Below, one piece after another: positions 25,351 through 33,669 of a stretch of 39,602 bases of DNA. The notes beneath the pieces were generated by a model. That model was not told the DNA's origin, made no database searches, and was given only the letters and a program-made list of their open reading frames with translations. Position 1 is the first letter of the stretch; each line of letters begins with the position of its first letter. The stretch comes from Alsobacter sp040380755 (lineage in GTDB: Bacteria > Pseudomonadota > Alphaproteobacteria > Rhizobiales > Beijerinckiaceae), in assembly GCA_040380755.1 (NCBI GenBank), contig JBEIIL010000018.1, positions 1 through 39,602 on the forward strand, given 5' to 3'. Both the position numbers and the translations under genes were made by a program.

Positions 25351-27584
25351 GGCATGCCTCCCGGTGCCGCTGTCTTGGGCTCTGTCGGTCCGGCTGCCGC
25401 CGGCCGACGCAGCGCCCCGACGGTGGCAAAGCCAAAACCGACGGCGGCCAGCAGCAGCAGCAGCGCATAGACCGGGGCATTCAGCGACAGCCAGGCCGCG
25501 ATCAGCAACCGGAGGTTGACGAGGTCGAGCGGTTCGTCGCCGAGCAGCCATGCGGACTCGGCCGGCACGATCGTTGTCTTGGCGGAATCGAGCTCGAGCA
25601 GCACGGCGCGACCGGACAGGCCGTTCCAGGTTGCCGGCGCGGTCAGCAGGGCCGTGCCGTCGACCAGTGCCGAGGGGGTTGGGGCCGTCACCACGGTGGT
25701 GATTTGCCCGGTGCCGCTGGCAACGCTCTGGGCCATCACCAGGTCGGTCGATGATCCGACGGGCAGCGCCGCGACGGGCGTTGGCGACAGCCAGGCGACG
25801 ATGCCGCCGGCAAAGGCCACGACCCGGGCGCGCAGGCTGGTCGTGTCGAGGCCCTGCTGGGCGCGCCAGCGCGACATCACATCGGCGGGGTTTGACGGGG
25901 CGGTGGCCGCCACCGTCGCCTTGCCGACGCTGCCGGTGACCAGTTCGCGGTCCACTTCCCGCGCCCGGGCGACCTGGGCAGCGGCCCTGGCGCGCGGGTT
26001 CCAGGCCGTCGCCACGGAGGCGGCCGGCACGCCGGCACTGGCCAGCAGGTTGCGCGACAGGTCCAGCGCTGTGCCCACCACGATGACCGGGGCGCTGCCC
26101 TGCGGCGCCCGCTCGGCAACCACCGGAATTGCGCCCGGCCGGCCCGTCTGCGCCATGCGGGCATGCAGCGTCGCCGCCGCCGCCAGTGTCGAGGCGTCCA
26201 GCCGCCCGAGCTGGAAGATCGGGGTACGCGGCGCCATCGCACCCGTATGGGGGGCAAAGCTGCGGCCGATGTCGGGGAAGCGGCCGATCCGCGCCATGGT
26301 GGGGAACTGCAGGGTCGAGCTGTCGAGCAGCGCGAAGCGCTCGGGCCCGGCAATCTGCGCCCGAGGATCGCAGACGGCGTCGGCCGGAGCCGGCAGGACG
26401 GCCGAGAGCGTGATGCGGTTCAGTCCCGGCCGGAACGCCGACAGCGGCAACGAGATCGCCCGCCGGCCGAGCAGGCCGCCGGTCCGCGCGCCCATCTGCA
26501 CGGCCGCGGAGGGCTTGCCGTTCACCGTCACGGAGAGCTGCGCCGTCGGCAACAGGCCGGCCGCATAGCCGGCCGCGAGATCGAGCCTGACACTGGCATA
26601 GTCGGCCGCCAGCATGTCGGCCGGGAAAGCGACCGCGGCGCTGACCTCCCAGCGGCGACCATCGAAGGTCTGGCTGTCGACGCCGAGTTCGCCGAAGCGC
26701 CTGGTTTCGCCACCGGTGACCAGCGGCACCGCCGCAGGGGACGGCCGTGCCTCGCGCCGCAGCGCGGCGGACAGCGCCGCCACGGCGGTTTCCAGCACCT
26801 CGGGGGTGGCGGCTGCGAGCGTCACCACGGGGCGGCCCTCGCCGGCCTCGAGGCTGAACGGTGCGGACAGCCGCTGCGACGCCTCGCCGCTGACCAGCAG
26901 CACGTCCAGGCCTTCGCCGCCGCCCGGCACGGGATCGACATCGACCACCGGGTGGGCAGCGCCGGCGGCCTGGGCCAGCGCCGCGATGGCGGCCATCGCC
27001 GGGCCGGCCAGGCGCGGGGTCATCATGCCGGTGCGCAGCCGGATCGGCAGCCGCCCCTCGATGTCGAGCGGCAGTGCCGGCAGGTCGGCGAAGCCGGTGA
27101 TGCGGGCCGGCGGCCCTTGCAGGCGCAGGCCGGTGGCGGCCGGCGACAGCCGCGTCCACAGCTCGTAGGTGGCATCGACCGAACAGTCGACGCGATGCCG
27201 CTGCCGTGCCGTCAGCACCAGCGTGTTCCAGCCGGCATGCAGCAGGCCCGGCGCCATCGGCAGGATCGTGGGCTGGTTCGTCCAGGCGCCGCCGATTGGC
27301 GTCTCGCCGCCCGGTTTGCCATTGACGCTCAGGGTGAGGCGCGAGGCCTCCGGCATCACCGACACGGCGGATTCGGCCAGGATCTCGAAGCGGGCCGGAC
27401 GCAGCGCCTCTTCGGCGGTGAGGTAGACGGCCCAGCGTCGGACCGCGACCTCGCCCTCCAGGCGGGCGCCGTCGAGCGTCGGCGACAGGCGCCGCAGCAC
27501 GCTGCCGGGCGTCTGGGCGACAGCCTGGGCCGGGATCAGCGCCGTGGCGGCGGCGAGCAGCAGGGATGCGAGGATACGGGTCAC
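25347..27584 (-). CDS. bcsB: Cellulose synthase regulatory/periplasmic subunit BcsB
   Basis: The 745-residue protein has a signal sequence (LASLLLAAATALIPAQAVAQ) and two repeats of a jelly-roll carbohydrate-binding domain plus a ferredoxin-like domain (RLTLSVNGKPGGETPIGG in the first, QLSVTVNGKPSAAVQMG in the second, each followed by AGWNTL/PGLNRI segments). A C-terminal tail anchor (WLSLNAPVYALLLLLAAVGFGF) packs against BcsA. With BcsA it forms the minimal catalytic complex and guides the glucan through the periplasm. The start is GTG 27584, overlapping the bcsA stop by 3 of its bases (GTGA), which settles the start. Length is normal. Confidence 0.94.
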   Translation of the reverse strand: MTRILASLLLAAATALIPAQAVAQTPGSVLRRLSPTLDGARLEGEVAVRRWAVYLTAEEALRPARFEILAESAVSVMPEASRLTLSVNGKPGGETPIGGAWTNQPTILPMAPGLLHAGWNTLVLTARQRHRVDCSVDATYELWTRLSPAATGLRLQGPPARITGFADLPALPLDIEGRLPIRLRTGMMTPRLAGPAMAAIAALAQAAGAAHPVVDVDPVPGGGEGLDVLLVSGEASQRLSAPFSLEAGEGRPVVTLAAATPEVLETAVAALSAALRREARPSPAAVPLVTGGETRRFGELGVDSQTFDGRRWEVSAAVAFPADMLAADYASVRLDLAAGYAAGLLPTAQLSVTVNGKPSAAVQMGARTGGLLGRRAISLPLSAFRPGLNRITLSAVLPAPADAVCDPRAQIAGPERFALLDSSTLQFPTMARIGRFPDIGRSFAPHTGAMAPRTPIFQLGRLDASTLAAAATLHARMAQTGRPGAIPVVAERAPQGSAPVIVVGTALDLSRNLLASAGVPAASVATAWNPRARAAAQVARAREVDRELVTGSVGKATVAATAPSNPADVMSRWRAQQGLDTTSLRARVVAFAGGIVAWLSPTPVAALPVGSSTDLVMAQSVASGTGQITTVVTAPTPSALVDGTALLTAPATWNGLSGRAVLLELDSAKTTIVPAESAWLLGDEPLDLVNLRLLIAAWLSLNAPVYALLLLLAAVGFGFATVGALRRPAAAGPTEPKTAAPGGMP

Positions 27585-29755
27585 GGGGCGGCTCCGGGCG
27601 CAACGGCTTCCCGCCCGCGCAGGCGGCGCCAGGCGAAGGCGAGGCCGCGCAGGGTCTGGCGCAGGCTCCAGGACAGGATGCGCAGGGTGGTCATGGCGAG
27701 GCTGGGCCGCAGCGCGCTGCGGGCGCGGAAGCGGGTCAGTGCGCCGGCGTCGCCATACATCAGATCGGCCACCGCCACCGCCTGGGCGTAGCCGCTGGCC
27801 TCGAACGAGAAGCCATAGGCGATGCCCCGGCCGCCCTCGCCACCGCCCTTGCGGCGCAGCCGCACCGGCAGGACAACGGGCTCGCGGTTCCCGCATGGCA
27901 GCTCCAGCGTGCAGGCGGTGCCCACCGGCAGCGGGCCGGCTCCCGAGATCGACAACGCCCGCAGGCCGACGCCGCCGGTCGACGCATCGGTGATGACGAC
28001 CGGCTGGCGCTCGCCGTTGATGACCAGCGTGGCGGAGCGTTCCACCGTCAGCCGCTGCGTGCGGCGCCGTTCGGTCCTCTCGGCGACGACGCCGAGCGCC
28101 AGGCCGGCGATCACCAGGTTGAGCAGCAGCCAGCCGCCGACCACCATCAGCAGGCCGTCGGCATCGACCTCCTGCGTCCAGCGCCAGAAGGCGACCAGCA
28201 TGCCGCTCACCAGAAGGCCGAACAGGGCGAAATAGGGTGGCGCCAGCTCGGAGAGGCGCTCCTCGTCCAGCGTCTCGCCCTTCTGGGTGACCTTGAAGGT
28301 CGGCTTGCTTGGGCTCAGCACCGTGCCGACGATCGCCCGCACCAGGAACACCGACTGCACGTATTCGTAGAGTTCCGACACCCAGGGCCAGCGCACCTTG
28401 CCGTACAGATAATTCTGCATCAGCAGGTTTGCGCCCAGATAGGGTAGCGTATAGGCGGCGAAATCCTGCAGGCTTGCCTTGTAAATCTCGACCGAGAAGA
28501 AGACATAAAGCAGCGGCGCAACGAGGAAGATGAGCCGGCTCAGCGGGAACAGCCAGAACATGGCGCTGGACAGGTAGCAGATCTTCTGCGGCAGGCTGAG
28601 GCCGCGATGCGACAGCGGGTTCGACAGGATTAGGATCTGCAGCATGCCGGTGCACCAGCGCGAGCGCTGGCCGATGAACGACGCGAAGGTCTCGGGCTGC
28701 AGCCCGGCGATCATCGGCGTGTCGACATAGCGGCTGTTCCAGCCGCGTGCGTGCAGCGACAGCGCGGTCTCGGCGTCCTCGGTGACGGACTTTCCGGAGA
28801 AGCCGCTGGTCTCCTCCAGCGCCGTCCGCCGCAGCACAGCGGCCGAGCCGCAGAAGAAGGCGGCGTTCCAGCGGTCGAGGCCGCGCTGGATCAGGCCGTA
28901 GAACATGTCGTTTTCCGACGGCATGCGGCGGAACAGCGACAGGTTCTTCTCGATCGGGTCCGGGTTGAGGAAGAAGTGCGGCGTCTGCACCAGAAACAGC
29001 CGCGGATCCTCGCGGAAATGGCCGACTGTGGCGCGCAGGAAGTCGCGGGTCGGCGCATGGTCGGCGTCGAACACGGCGATGAGCTCACCCTTCGACACGT
29101 CGAGGCCGGCATTGAGGTTGCCGGCCTTGGCGGATGTGTTGAAGGCGCGGGCGTGGTAGCGCACGCCGAGATCGGCGCACAGCGCCTGCAGCTCGGCCCG
29201 CCGTGCCTGCGCGGCGGCAGCCGCGATCGGGTCGGCGGCGTTGCACTTCTGGTCGGTGCCTCCGTCATCCAGAAGGTAGACGGTGAGCTTGTCGGCGGGA
29301 TAGTCGAGCTGCCGGCAGGCCGCCAGCGTCGCCGCCAGCAGCTCGCTGCCTTCGTTGTAGGATGGCACCAGCACGTCGACGCTGGGCAGATCCTCGTCCG
29401 ACAGCGGCGCCGGCTTCGCCCGGTCGATCGGGTCGGACACGACAAAGAGGCTCAGCCCCAGCATCAGCACCGAGAACATCTCGGCGGCGAACAGGATGAT
29501 GCCGGGAATGAAATCGACGAGATCGTTCGGCGACGGCAGGGTCTGGGTGGCGCGCCAGTACACGTAGCGTCCGACCAGCACCAGGCCGAGCGCGACGAAG
29601 ACGTGCCGTGCCTCCGGACTCTGCCGCAGCCGCAGGAGCAGCATCATGACGCCAACGACGGCGATGCTGGTGGTTGTCTGCGCAACCGCGCCGACGGGTT
29701 GCGCCAGCAGCAGCGCGAAGAGTCCAAGCGAGCACCAGAAGATCAGTCGCTTCAT
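27581..29755 (-). CDS. bcsA: Cellulose synthase catalytic subunit BcsA (GT2, PilZ domain)
   Basis: The 724-residue inner-membrane glycosyltransferase polymerises UDP-glucose into beta-1,4-glucan and extrudes it. Four N-terminal membrane helices precede the GT2 domain: LLDDGGTDQK (Asp163/164), FDADHAP (Asp230/232), FFCGSAAVLRR, catalytic base TED (325-327) and QRSRW (363-367). Further membrane helices follow, then a PilZ domain with R564-xxx-R568 and DASTGG (590-595), the cyclic di-GMP signature, so activity should require c-di-GMP. ATG 29755 is chosen because it opens directly on the first hydrophobic segment; in-frame sequence upstream lacks coding character. It is first gene of the bcs operon. 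Confidence 0.95.
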   Translation of the reverse strand: MKRLIFWCSLGLFALLLAQPVGAVAQTTTSIAVVGVMMLLLRLRQSPEARHVFVALGLVLVGRYVYWRATQTLPSPNDLVDFIPGIILFAAEMFSVLMLGLSLFVVSDPIDRAKPAPLSDEDLPSVDVLVPSYNEGSELLAATLAACRQLDYPADKLTVYLLDDGGTDQKCNAADPIAAAAAQARRAELQALCADLGVRYHARAFNTSAKAGNLNAGLDVSKGELIAVFDADHAPTRDFLRATVGHFREDPRLFLVQTPHFFLNPDPIEKNLSLFRRMPSENDMFYGLIQRGLDRWNAAFFCGSAAVLRRTALEETSGFSGKSVTEDAETALSLHARGWNSRYVDTPMIAGLQPETFASFIGQRSRWCTGMLQILILSNPLSHRGLSLPQKICYLSSAMFWLFPLSRLIFLVAPLLYVFFSVEIYKASLQDFAAYTLPYLGANLLMQNYLYGKVRWPWVSELYEYVQSVFLVRAIVGTVLSPSKPTFKVTQKGETLDEERLSELAPPYFALFGLLVSGMLVAFWRWTQEVDADGLLMVVGGWLLLNLVIAGLALGVVAERTERRRTQRLTVERSATLVINGERQPVVITDASTGGVGLRALSISGAGPLPVGTACTLELPCGNREPVVLPVRLRRKGGGEGGRGIAYGFSFEASGYAQAVAVADLMYGDAGALTRFRARSALRPSLAMTTLRILSWSLRQTLRGLAFAWRRLRGREAVAPGAAP

Positions 29756-29994
29756 CAACGGGGCGGCTCCGGTTGGCGTGTGATTGCCGATCAGCACCTG
29801 TCCGTTAAACCACCAAGCGATTAATGGGGTCGCTACAATTGATGTTTGCGCTGTCAGGTTTGATTCACGGTTATCCAATCGTAACCTGCCGAAAACACTG
29901 GATAATGGATCGTTTCCAGCCGCCCACGGTGGCTTGACAGCGCCGCCCGCCGGTCCCAACGCTGCGGCCGGGCTTAACCGGACGGGGTGGTTGC
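29756..29994. promoter_or_regulatory. Divergent promoter region between bcsA and the DUF1036 gene
   Basis: This 239-bp region is A+T-rich relative to its surroundings and must contain promoters for both genes. I see several TTAA tetramers (for example 29804, 29821 and 29974) but no pair at the CtrA spacing, and no clean -35/-10 pair. No gene is supported here. Confidence 0.45.
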
Positions 29995-30432
29995 ATGATG
30001 GGGCGGGGGATGCTGCGGACCATGGCGGGGGCGGCGCTGCTCGTCGCTGGGCTGGGCTGTGCCGGTGCGGCGCAGGCGGCCACGGACCTCACCGTCTGCA
30101 ACGACACCGGCAGCAAGGTGTTCGTCGCCATCGTGCACTACCGGGAGGACACGAAGGTGTGGATCCTCTCCGCCTGGCACACGGCCGATCCGGGCCAGTG
30201 CCGCTCCGTCGGCCGCTATCGGACGGGCCTGACCTACTACTTTGCCGAGAAGGAGGGCCGTGCCCTGCACTGGCCCGCCAAGCCCCAGGTCGACCGCACC
30301 TATTGCGTGCCCAACGCCAAGGTCGAGCGCACGCTGGTGAGCGGCGCCACCTGCGCCACCGGCGAACGCGCCGTCGGCTTCCAGGGCTTCACGCCCAGGG
30401 CCGCCACGCACACGATCCGGCTGGGGAGCTAG
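29995..30432 (+). CDS. DUF1036 secreted protein
   Basis: The 145-residue precursor has a signal peptide (LRTMAGAALLVAGLGCAGAAQA) and a DUF1036 domain that begins DLTVCNDTGSKVFVAIVHY and includes WILSAWHTADPGQCRSVGRY and TYYFAEKEGRALHWPAK. Conserved Cys (in VCND, QCRS, YCVP, TCAT) probably form disulphides in the periplasm. Function is unknown in the family. Two adjacent ATG codons (29995, 29998) are possible; GGACGGGG lies just upstream. It faces the cellulose operon divergently, but DUF1036 genes occur in many contexts, so a link is not implied. Confidence 0.85.
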   Translation: MMGRGMLRTMAGAALLVAGLGCAGAAQAATDLTVCNDTGSKVFVAIVHYREDTKVWILSAWHTADPGQCRSVGRYRTGLTYYFAEKEGRALHWPAKPQVDRTYCVPNAKVERTLVSGATCATGERAVGFQGFTPRAATHTIRLGS

Positions 30433-30464
30433 GGCAGGGCGGTCGTCAGGAGCATCGTCGAGCC

Positions 30465-30481
30465 GGGCGCGGCACGCGCCC
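30465..30481. terminator. Hairpin between convergent DUF1036 and nucleotidyltransferase genes
   Basis: GGGCGCG-GCA-CGCGCCC is a perfect 7-bp stem with a 3-base loop, placed in the 90-bp gap between two genes that point at each other. There is no U-tract on either side; it may still act as a shared weak terminator. Confidence 0.45.
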
Positions 30482-30522
30482 CGATGCCGACGGGCCGTGA
30501 ACTGATGGCGCCAGCCCAGCGC

Positions 30523-31533
30523 CTAAACGTTTGAGCCCAGCACTTTCAGGCTGGCCGCGATTCCCTCACGCCAAGCGGGGCCGCGTCGGCGAGCGTCGGC
30601 GAGGGCGTCCCCCAGCGTATCGGGGTCAGCCTCGCGCAGCCTAGCGATGATGGATTGCGCCTGCATGAGGTCCTTGCCGCGCTTGACGCTGTCGGACTGT
30701 CGCCGCTGGGCGACGATGAGCTTGTGGACCGCATACCGGGCCGGCTGGGGCACGGTGACCCGCACGCCCGAGCCGTACAGCACGACGGCCGGGAGAGCAC
30801 CCTCCACGAGGTATTCGAGGAAGGGCAGCGCCATGGCCGACGCCTTCAGTCCGGGAAGCGGAACGGGGCTGGGCTCGTCCCGCCTGCGAACAGGCGTCAG
30901 CAATTCGACGTCGAGACCGGCCTCGGACACGAAGCGACACGGATAAGTCAGCCTGTCCAGCGTGGGTGCACCGGCGAAGCTAGGGTCTGCAAGCCGGAGA
31001 ATGGACAGAAGCGCGGCGCCGGTGCCGCTGGCTCCGTCCCCGCCGACGGCAAGGGCAACGTCGGTGCTGACCGAGGTGGTGGCGGCGACGAAGTCCGCAT
31101 CCTGCGTCACCATCGCCGATGCCTCCAGCCAGCAGCCGAGCACACAGGGATAGATCTGGTAGGCGATGGTGCCGACGAGGACCATGCCGCGGTCGAACAG
31201 GGCGGCGCGGGACATGGCCTCCAGGACGCGACCGACGTCCTGCGACGGGCCTTGCACACCCGCGGCCTTGAGCATGGCGATGGTGTTGCGGCGCTCCCGG
31301 GCCAGCCTGGCTTCGCGTCTGATCGCCTCCGCCTGTTGGACGACCACAGGATCATCGGCATGGCCGAGATGTCTCTGGACCCGCTTGGCACCGTGGCGTT
31401 CGGTCGAATAAAGCCGCGCCGTGCCGTGAATCGTGCGGCGGCTGATCGACCCGGGGAGGGGGGCGCCGGGCCGCAATTTCTGTGAAAGATCAGCGTAGAG
31501 GGTCTGCACCGCGAGGGGCAAGCGGTTAGGCAC
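30523..31533 (-). CDS. GSU2403-family nucleotidyltransferase-fold protein
   Basis: The 336-residue protein has a basic, helical N-terminal third (YSTERHGAKRVQRHLGH, then an Arg-rich helix). A nucleotidyltransferase core follows with MVLVGTIAYQIYP (116-129), the metal-binding pair Asp145/Asp147 in VTQDADFVA, and Asp208 in GLDVELLTPV. A helical C-terminal region reads RYAVHKLIVAQRR. This matches the GSU2403 / NTP_transf_8 family, whose substrate is unknown; relatives of the fold act in toxin-antitoxin and RNA-modifying systems. The start is GTG 31533 with GGAG at ideal spacing. No HEPN or other partner gene is adjacent. Four motif copies upstream overlap its ribosome-binding site, suggesting tight or autogenous control. 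It stands alone near a tRNA gene, as accessory genes often do. Confidence 0.8.
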   Translation of the reverse strand: MPNRLPLAVQTLYADLSQKLRPGAPLPGSISRRTIHGTARLYSTERHGAKRVQRHLGHADDPVVVQQAEAIRREARLARERRNTIAMLKAAGVQGPSQDVGRVLEAMSRAALFDRGMVLVGTIAYQIYPCVLGCWLEASAMVTQDADFVAATTSVSTDVALAVGGDGASGTGAALLSILRLADPSFAGAPTLDRLTYPCRFVSEAGLDVELLTPVRRRDEPSPVPLPGLKASAMALPFLEYLVEGALPAVVLYGSGVRVTVPQPARYAVHKLIVAQRRQSDSVKRGKDLMQAQSIIARLREADPDTLGDALADARRRGPAWREGIAASLKVLGSNV

Positions 31534-31540
31534 GGCGCGC

Positions 31541-31622
31541 TCCGTAGATACAAGATCAGACTTCTGTATCTACCTAGCGCGATATCGCCGTAGAGACAAC
31601 TTGCAAGACTTGTATCTACGGA
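31541..31622. promoter_or_regulatory. Four-copy GTAGATACA inverted-repeat array (operator candidate) upstream of the nucleotidyltransferase
   Basis: Copies: TCCGTAGATACAAG (31541-31554), inverted TGTATCTAC (31565-31573), degenerate direct CCGTAGAGACAAC (31588-31600) and inverted CTTGTATCTACGGA (31609-31622). Outer copies are perfect 14-bp inverted repeats of each other; copies 1/2 and 3/4 form two internal palindromes. Copy 1 overlaps the GGAG ribosome-binding site of the gene starting at 31533. The array is A+T-rich in a G+C-rich region. It looks like paired operators, or a foldable leader that hides the ribosome-binding site. Confidence 0.7.
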
Positions 31623-31699
31623 ACCGGTCAGGAAGACGAAGTCCCGGCCGCCTCACACGACGTGGCGAAGGAATTTCCGATTCGACGTCGATGAGATGC

Positions 31700-31774
<75 letters not shown>

Positions 31775-31993
31775 ATAATCGGGTCCCGGTGCTCGAAAGC
31801 GGGGGGGGTCCGAAGCGGCGCGGACACTGCCACAAGGGGGTGGGGTGCGCAAGCCGCCGCGGCGGCCTTTCGGCGTCATGATCCGCGGGGTGTCACCAGC
31901 ATGGCGTGCGGTGCATGGCGAAGCGTGCCGGCGTGTCAAAGGTTGTCTCCACGCCGCCGTCGCCGTAAAGCATCGATTGGCGCGGAGAGACCC

Positions 31994-32161
31994 ATGCCGA
32001 AGGACGAGGATCGCGACGCGGAGCGCCGCCGGCGCCTGGCCGCGGCGCTGCGGGACAATCTGAAGCGCCGCAAGGCGCAGGACCGGGCACGCCGCGGCGC
32101 CGCTGAACCGGCGCCGGCCGGCCCGTCACATGCCGGGGCGGACGACGCCGGCAAGAGCTGA
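31994..32161 (+). CDS. Small basic protein preceding murA
   Basis: The 55-residue product is highly charged: a helical segment DAERRRRLAAALRDNLKRRKAQ with a basic stretch ARRGAAEP, then a Pro/Ala/Gly tail. Similar short Arg/Lys-rich helical proteins occur just before murA in many Hyphomicrobiales; their role is unknown, and the charge would allow nucleic-acid or ribosome contact. GGAGAGA precedes ATG 31994. The stop codon falls inside a 20-bp tandem duplication. Confidence 0.65.
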   Translation: MPKDEDRDAERRRRLAAALRDNLKRRKAQDRARRGAAEPAPAGPSHAGADDAGKS

Positions 32162-32190
32162 TGCCGGCAGGCAAGAGCTGACGCCGGCAA
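32151..32190 (+). repeat. 20-bp tandem duplication over the stop codon of the 55-residue protein
   Basis: The unit GCAAGAGCTGAyGCCGGCAr occurs twice in direct succession (32151-32170 and 32171-32190), differing at two positions. The TGA of the small gene lies in the first copy. It seems to be a recent local duplication or slippage. Confidence 0.75.
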
Positions 32191-32319
32191 CGCCTGACGC
32201 CAGTGGCCTTGTCGGCTCTGGCGGCGGAACGACCCCGGCGCCCGGCGCCGGACGCAATCGCGGCGCGCTGCGCCAGACCCATTCCCGGTGCGGTGCGCCG
32301 GACACAGGCGGGAGCCAAG

Positions 32320-33615
32320 ATGGATCGCATACGCATCGTGGGCGGCCGGCCGCTCGAGGGGACCATCCCGATCTCTGGCGCCAAGAACGCCGCCCTGCCG
32401 CTGATGATCGCCAGCCTGCTCACCCCCGAGACGGTGATCCTCGACAACGTCCCGCGCCTGTCGGACGTGCGGCTGCTGATGCGCATCCTCGGCAACCACG
32501 GCGTCGACGCCTCGATCGACGGCAAGCGCGCCGGCCAGTCGGCCGAATCGGGCGAGACCATCCGGCTCTGCGCGCGCACCATCGTCGACACCACCGCACC
32601 CTATGAGCTGGTGTCGCGCATGCGCGCCAGCTTCTGGGTGCTGGCGCCGCTGGTCGCCCGCATGGGCCAGGCGCGCGTCTCGCTGCCCGGCGGCTGCGCT
32701 ATCGGCACCCGCCCGGTCGACCTGCTGCTGATGGCGCTGGAGCGGCTCGGCGCACGCATCGAGATCGATGCCGGCTATGCGGTGGCGACCGTGCCCGGCC
32801 GCCTGCGCGGTGCCGAGATCGCCTTCCCCAAGGTCACCGTCGGCGGCACCCACACGGCGCTGATGGCGGCGGTGCTCGCCGACGGCACCACCGTGATCGA
32901 CAATGCCGCCTGCGAGCCCGAAGTGGTCGACCTGGCCGACTGCCTGGTCAAGATGGGCGCCCGCATCACCGGTGCCGGCACGCCGCGGATCGTCATCGAC
33001 GGCGTCACCTCGCTCAGTGGCGCCGCCCACGCGGTGCTGCCCGACCGGATCGAGACCGGCACCTACGCCATGGCGGTGGCCATGACCGGCGGCAACGTGC
33101 TGCTGCAGGACACCCGCGCCGACCTGCTCCAGGCCGCGCTCGACGTGCTTGCCGCGACCGGAACCGAGGTGACGGCCGAGGCTGGTGGCCTGCGCGTGCG
33201 CCGCAACGGCGGCGGAATCCGCTCGGTCGACGTCACCACCCACCCGTTTCCGGGCTTTCCGACGGACCTGCAGGCCCAGTTCATGGCGCTGATGGCGCGG
33301 GCCGACGGCGTCTCGCAGATCCGCGAGACGATCTTCGAGAACCGCTTCATGCATGTGCAGGAGTTGGCGCGGCTCGGCGCGCGTATTCGCCTCGATGGCG
33401 ATCTGGCGATCGTCGAGGGCATACCGGTGCTCAAGGGCGCGCCCGTGATGGCGACGGACCTGCGCGCCTCTGTGTCGCTCGTCATCGCCGCGCTCGCGGC
33501 CGAGGGCGAGACGGTCGTCCACCGGGTCTATCATCTCGACCGCGGCTTCGAGGCGCTTGAGAAGAAGCTCGAACGCTGCGGCGCCGAGATCGAGCGGCTC
33601 AGCGGCGAGCGCTGA
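32320..33615 (+). CDS. murA: UDP-N-acetylglucosamine 1-carboxyvinyltransferase MurA
   Basis: This 431-residue cytoplasmic enzyme transfers enolpyruvate from PEP to UDP-GlcNAc, the first committed step of peptidoglycan synthesis. Substrate loop residues Lys22-Asn23 lie in ISGAKNAALPLM, and the catalytic, fosfomycin-target Cys126 in SLPGGCAIGTRPVDL. Both alpha/beta domains are complete, with LPDRIETGTYAMA, THPFPGFPTDLQAQ, FENRFMHVQEL and HLDRGFEALEKKL near the end. GGAG lies five bases before ATG 32320. The Cys form implies fosfomycin sensitivity. It is followed by a 9-bp hairpin. Confidence 0.97.
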   Translation: MDRIRIVGGRPLEGTIPISGAKNAALPLMIASLLTPETVILDNVPRLSDVRLLMRILGNHGVDASIDGKRAGQSAESGETIRLCARTIVDTTAPYELVSRMRASFWVLAPLVARMGQARVSLPGGCAIGTRPVDLLLMALERLGARIEIDAGYAVATVPGRLRGAEIAFPKVTVGGTHTALMAAVLADGTTVIDNAACEPEVVDLADCLVKMGARITGAGTPRIVIDGVTSLSGAAHAVLPDRIETGTYAMAVAMTGGNVLLQDTRADLLQAALDVLAATGTEVTAEAGGLRVRRNGGGIRSVDVTTHPFPGFPTDLQAQFMALMARADGVSQIRETIFENRFMHVQELARLGARIRLDGDLAIVEGIPVLKGAPVMATDLRASVSLVIAALAAEGETVVHRVYHLDRGFEALEKKLERCGAEIERLSGER

Positions 33616-33638
33616 GTCGACAGGGTTGCGCCGGGGAC

Positions 33639-33661
33639 GGGCGCGCCAGAGCGGCGCGCCC
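33639..33661. terminator. Hairpin between convergent murA and the Pro/Tyr-repeat gene
   Basis: GGGCGCGCC-AGAGC-GGCGCGCCC is a perfect 9-bp stem with a 5-base loop, lying between two convergent stop codons. It lacks a U-tract but is well placed to end transcription from both sides. Confidence 0.6.
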
Positions 33662-33669
33662 GCCAGGCC

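Noticed and set aside
29756..29994. CtrA sites before bcsA
   Set aside because: TTAA tetramers are present but none are paired at the 7-base spacing.
31541..31622. CRISPR array or insertion-sequence ends for the repeated GTAGATACA motif
   Set aside because: Copies alternate in orientation with short irregular spacers, and no transposase or cas gene is near; operators fit better.
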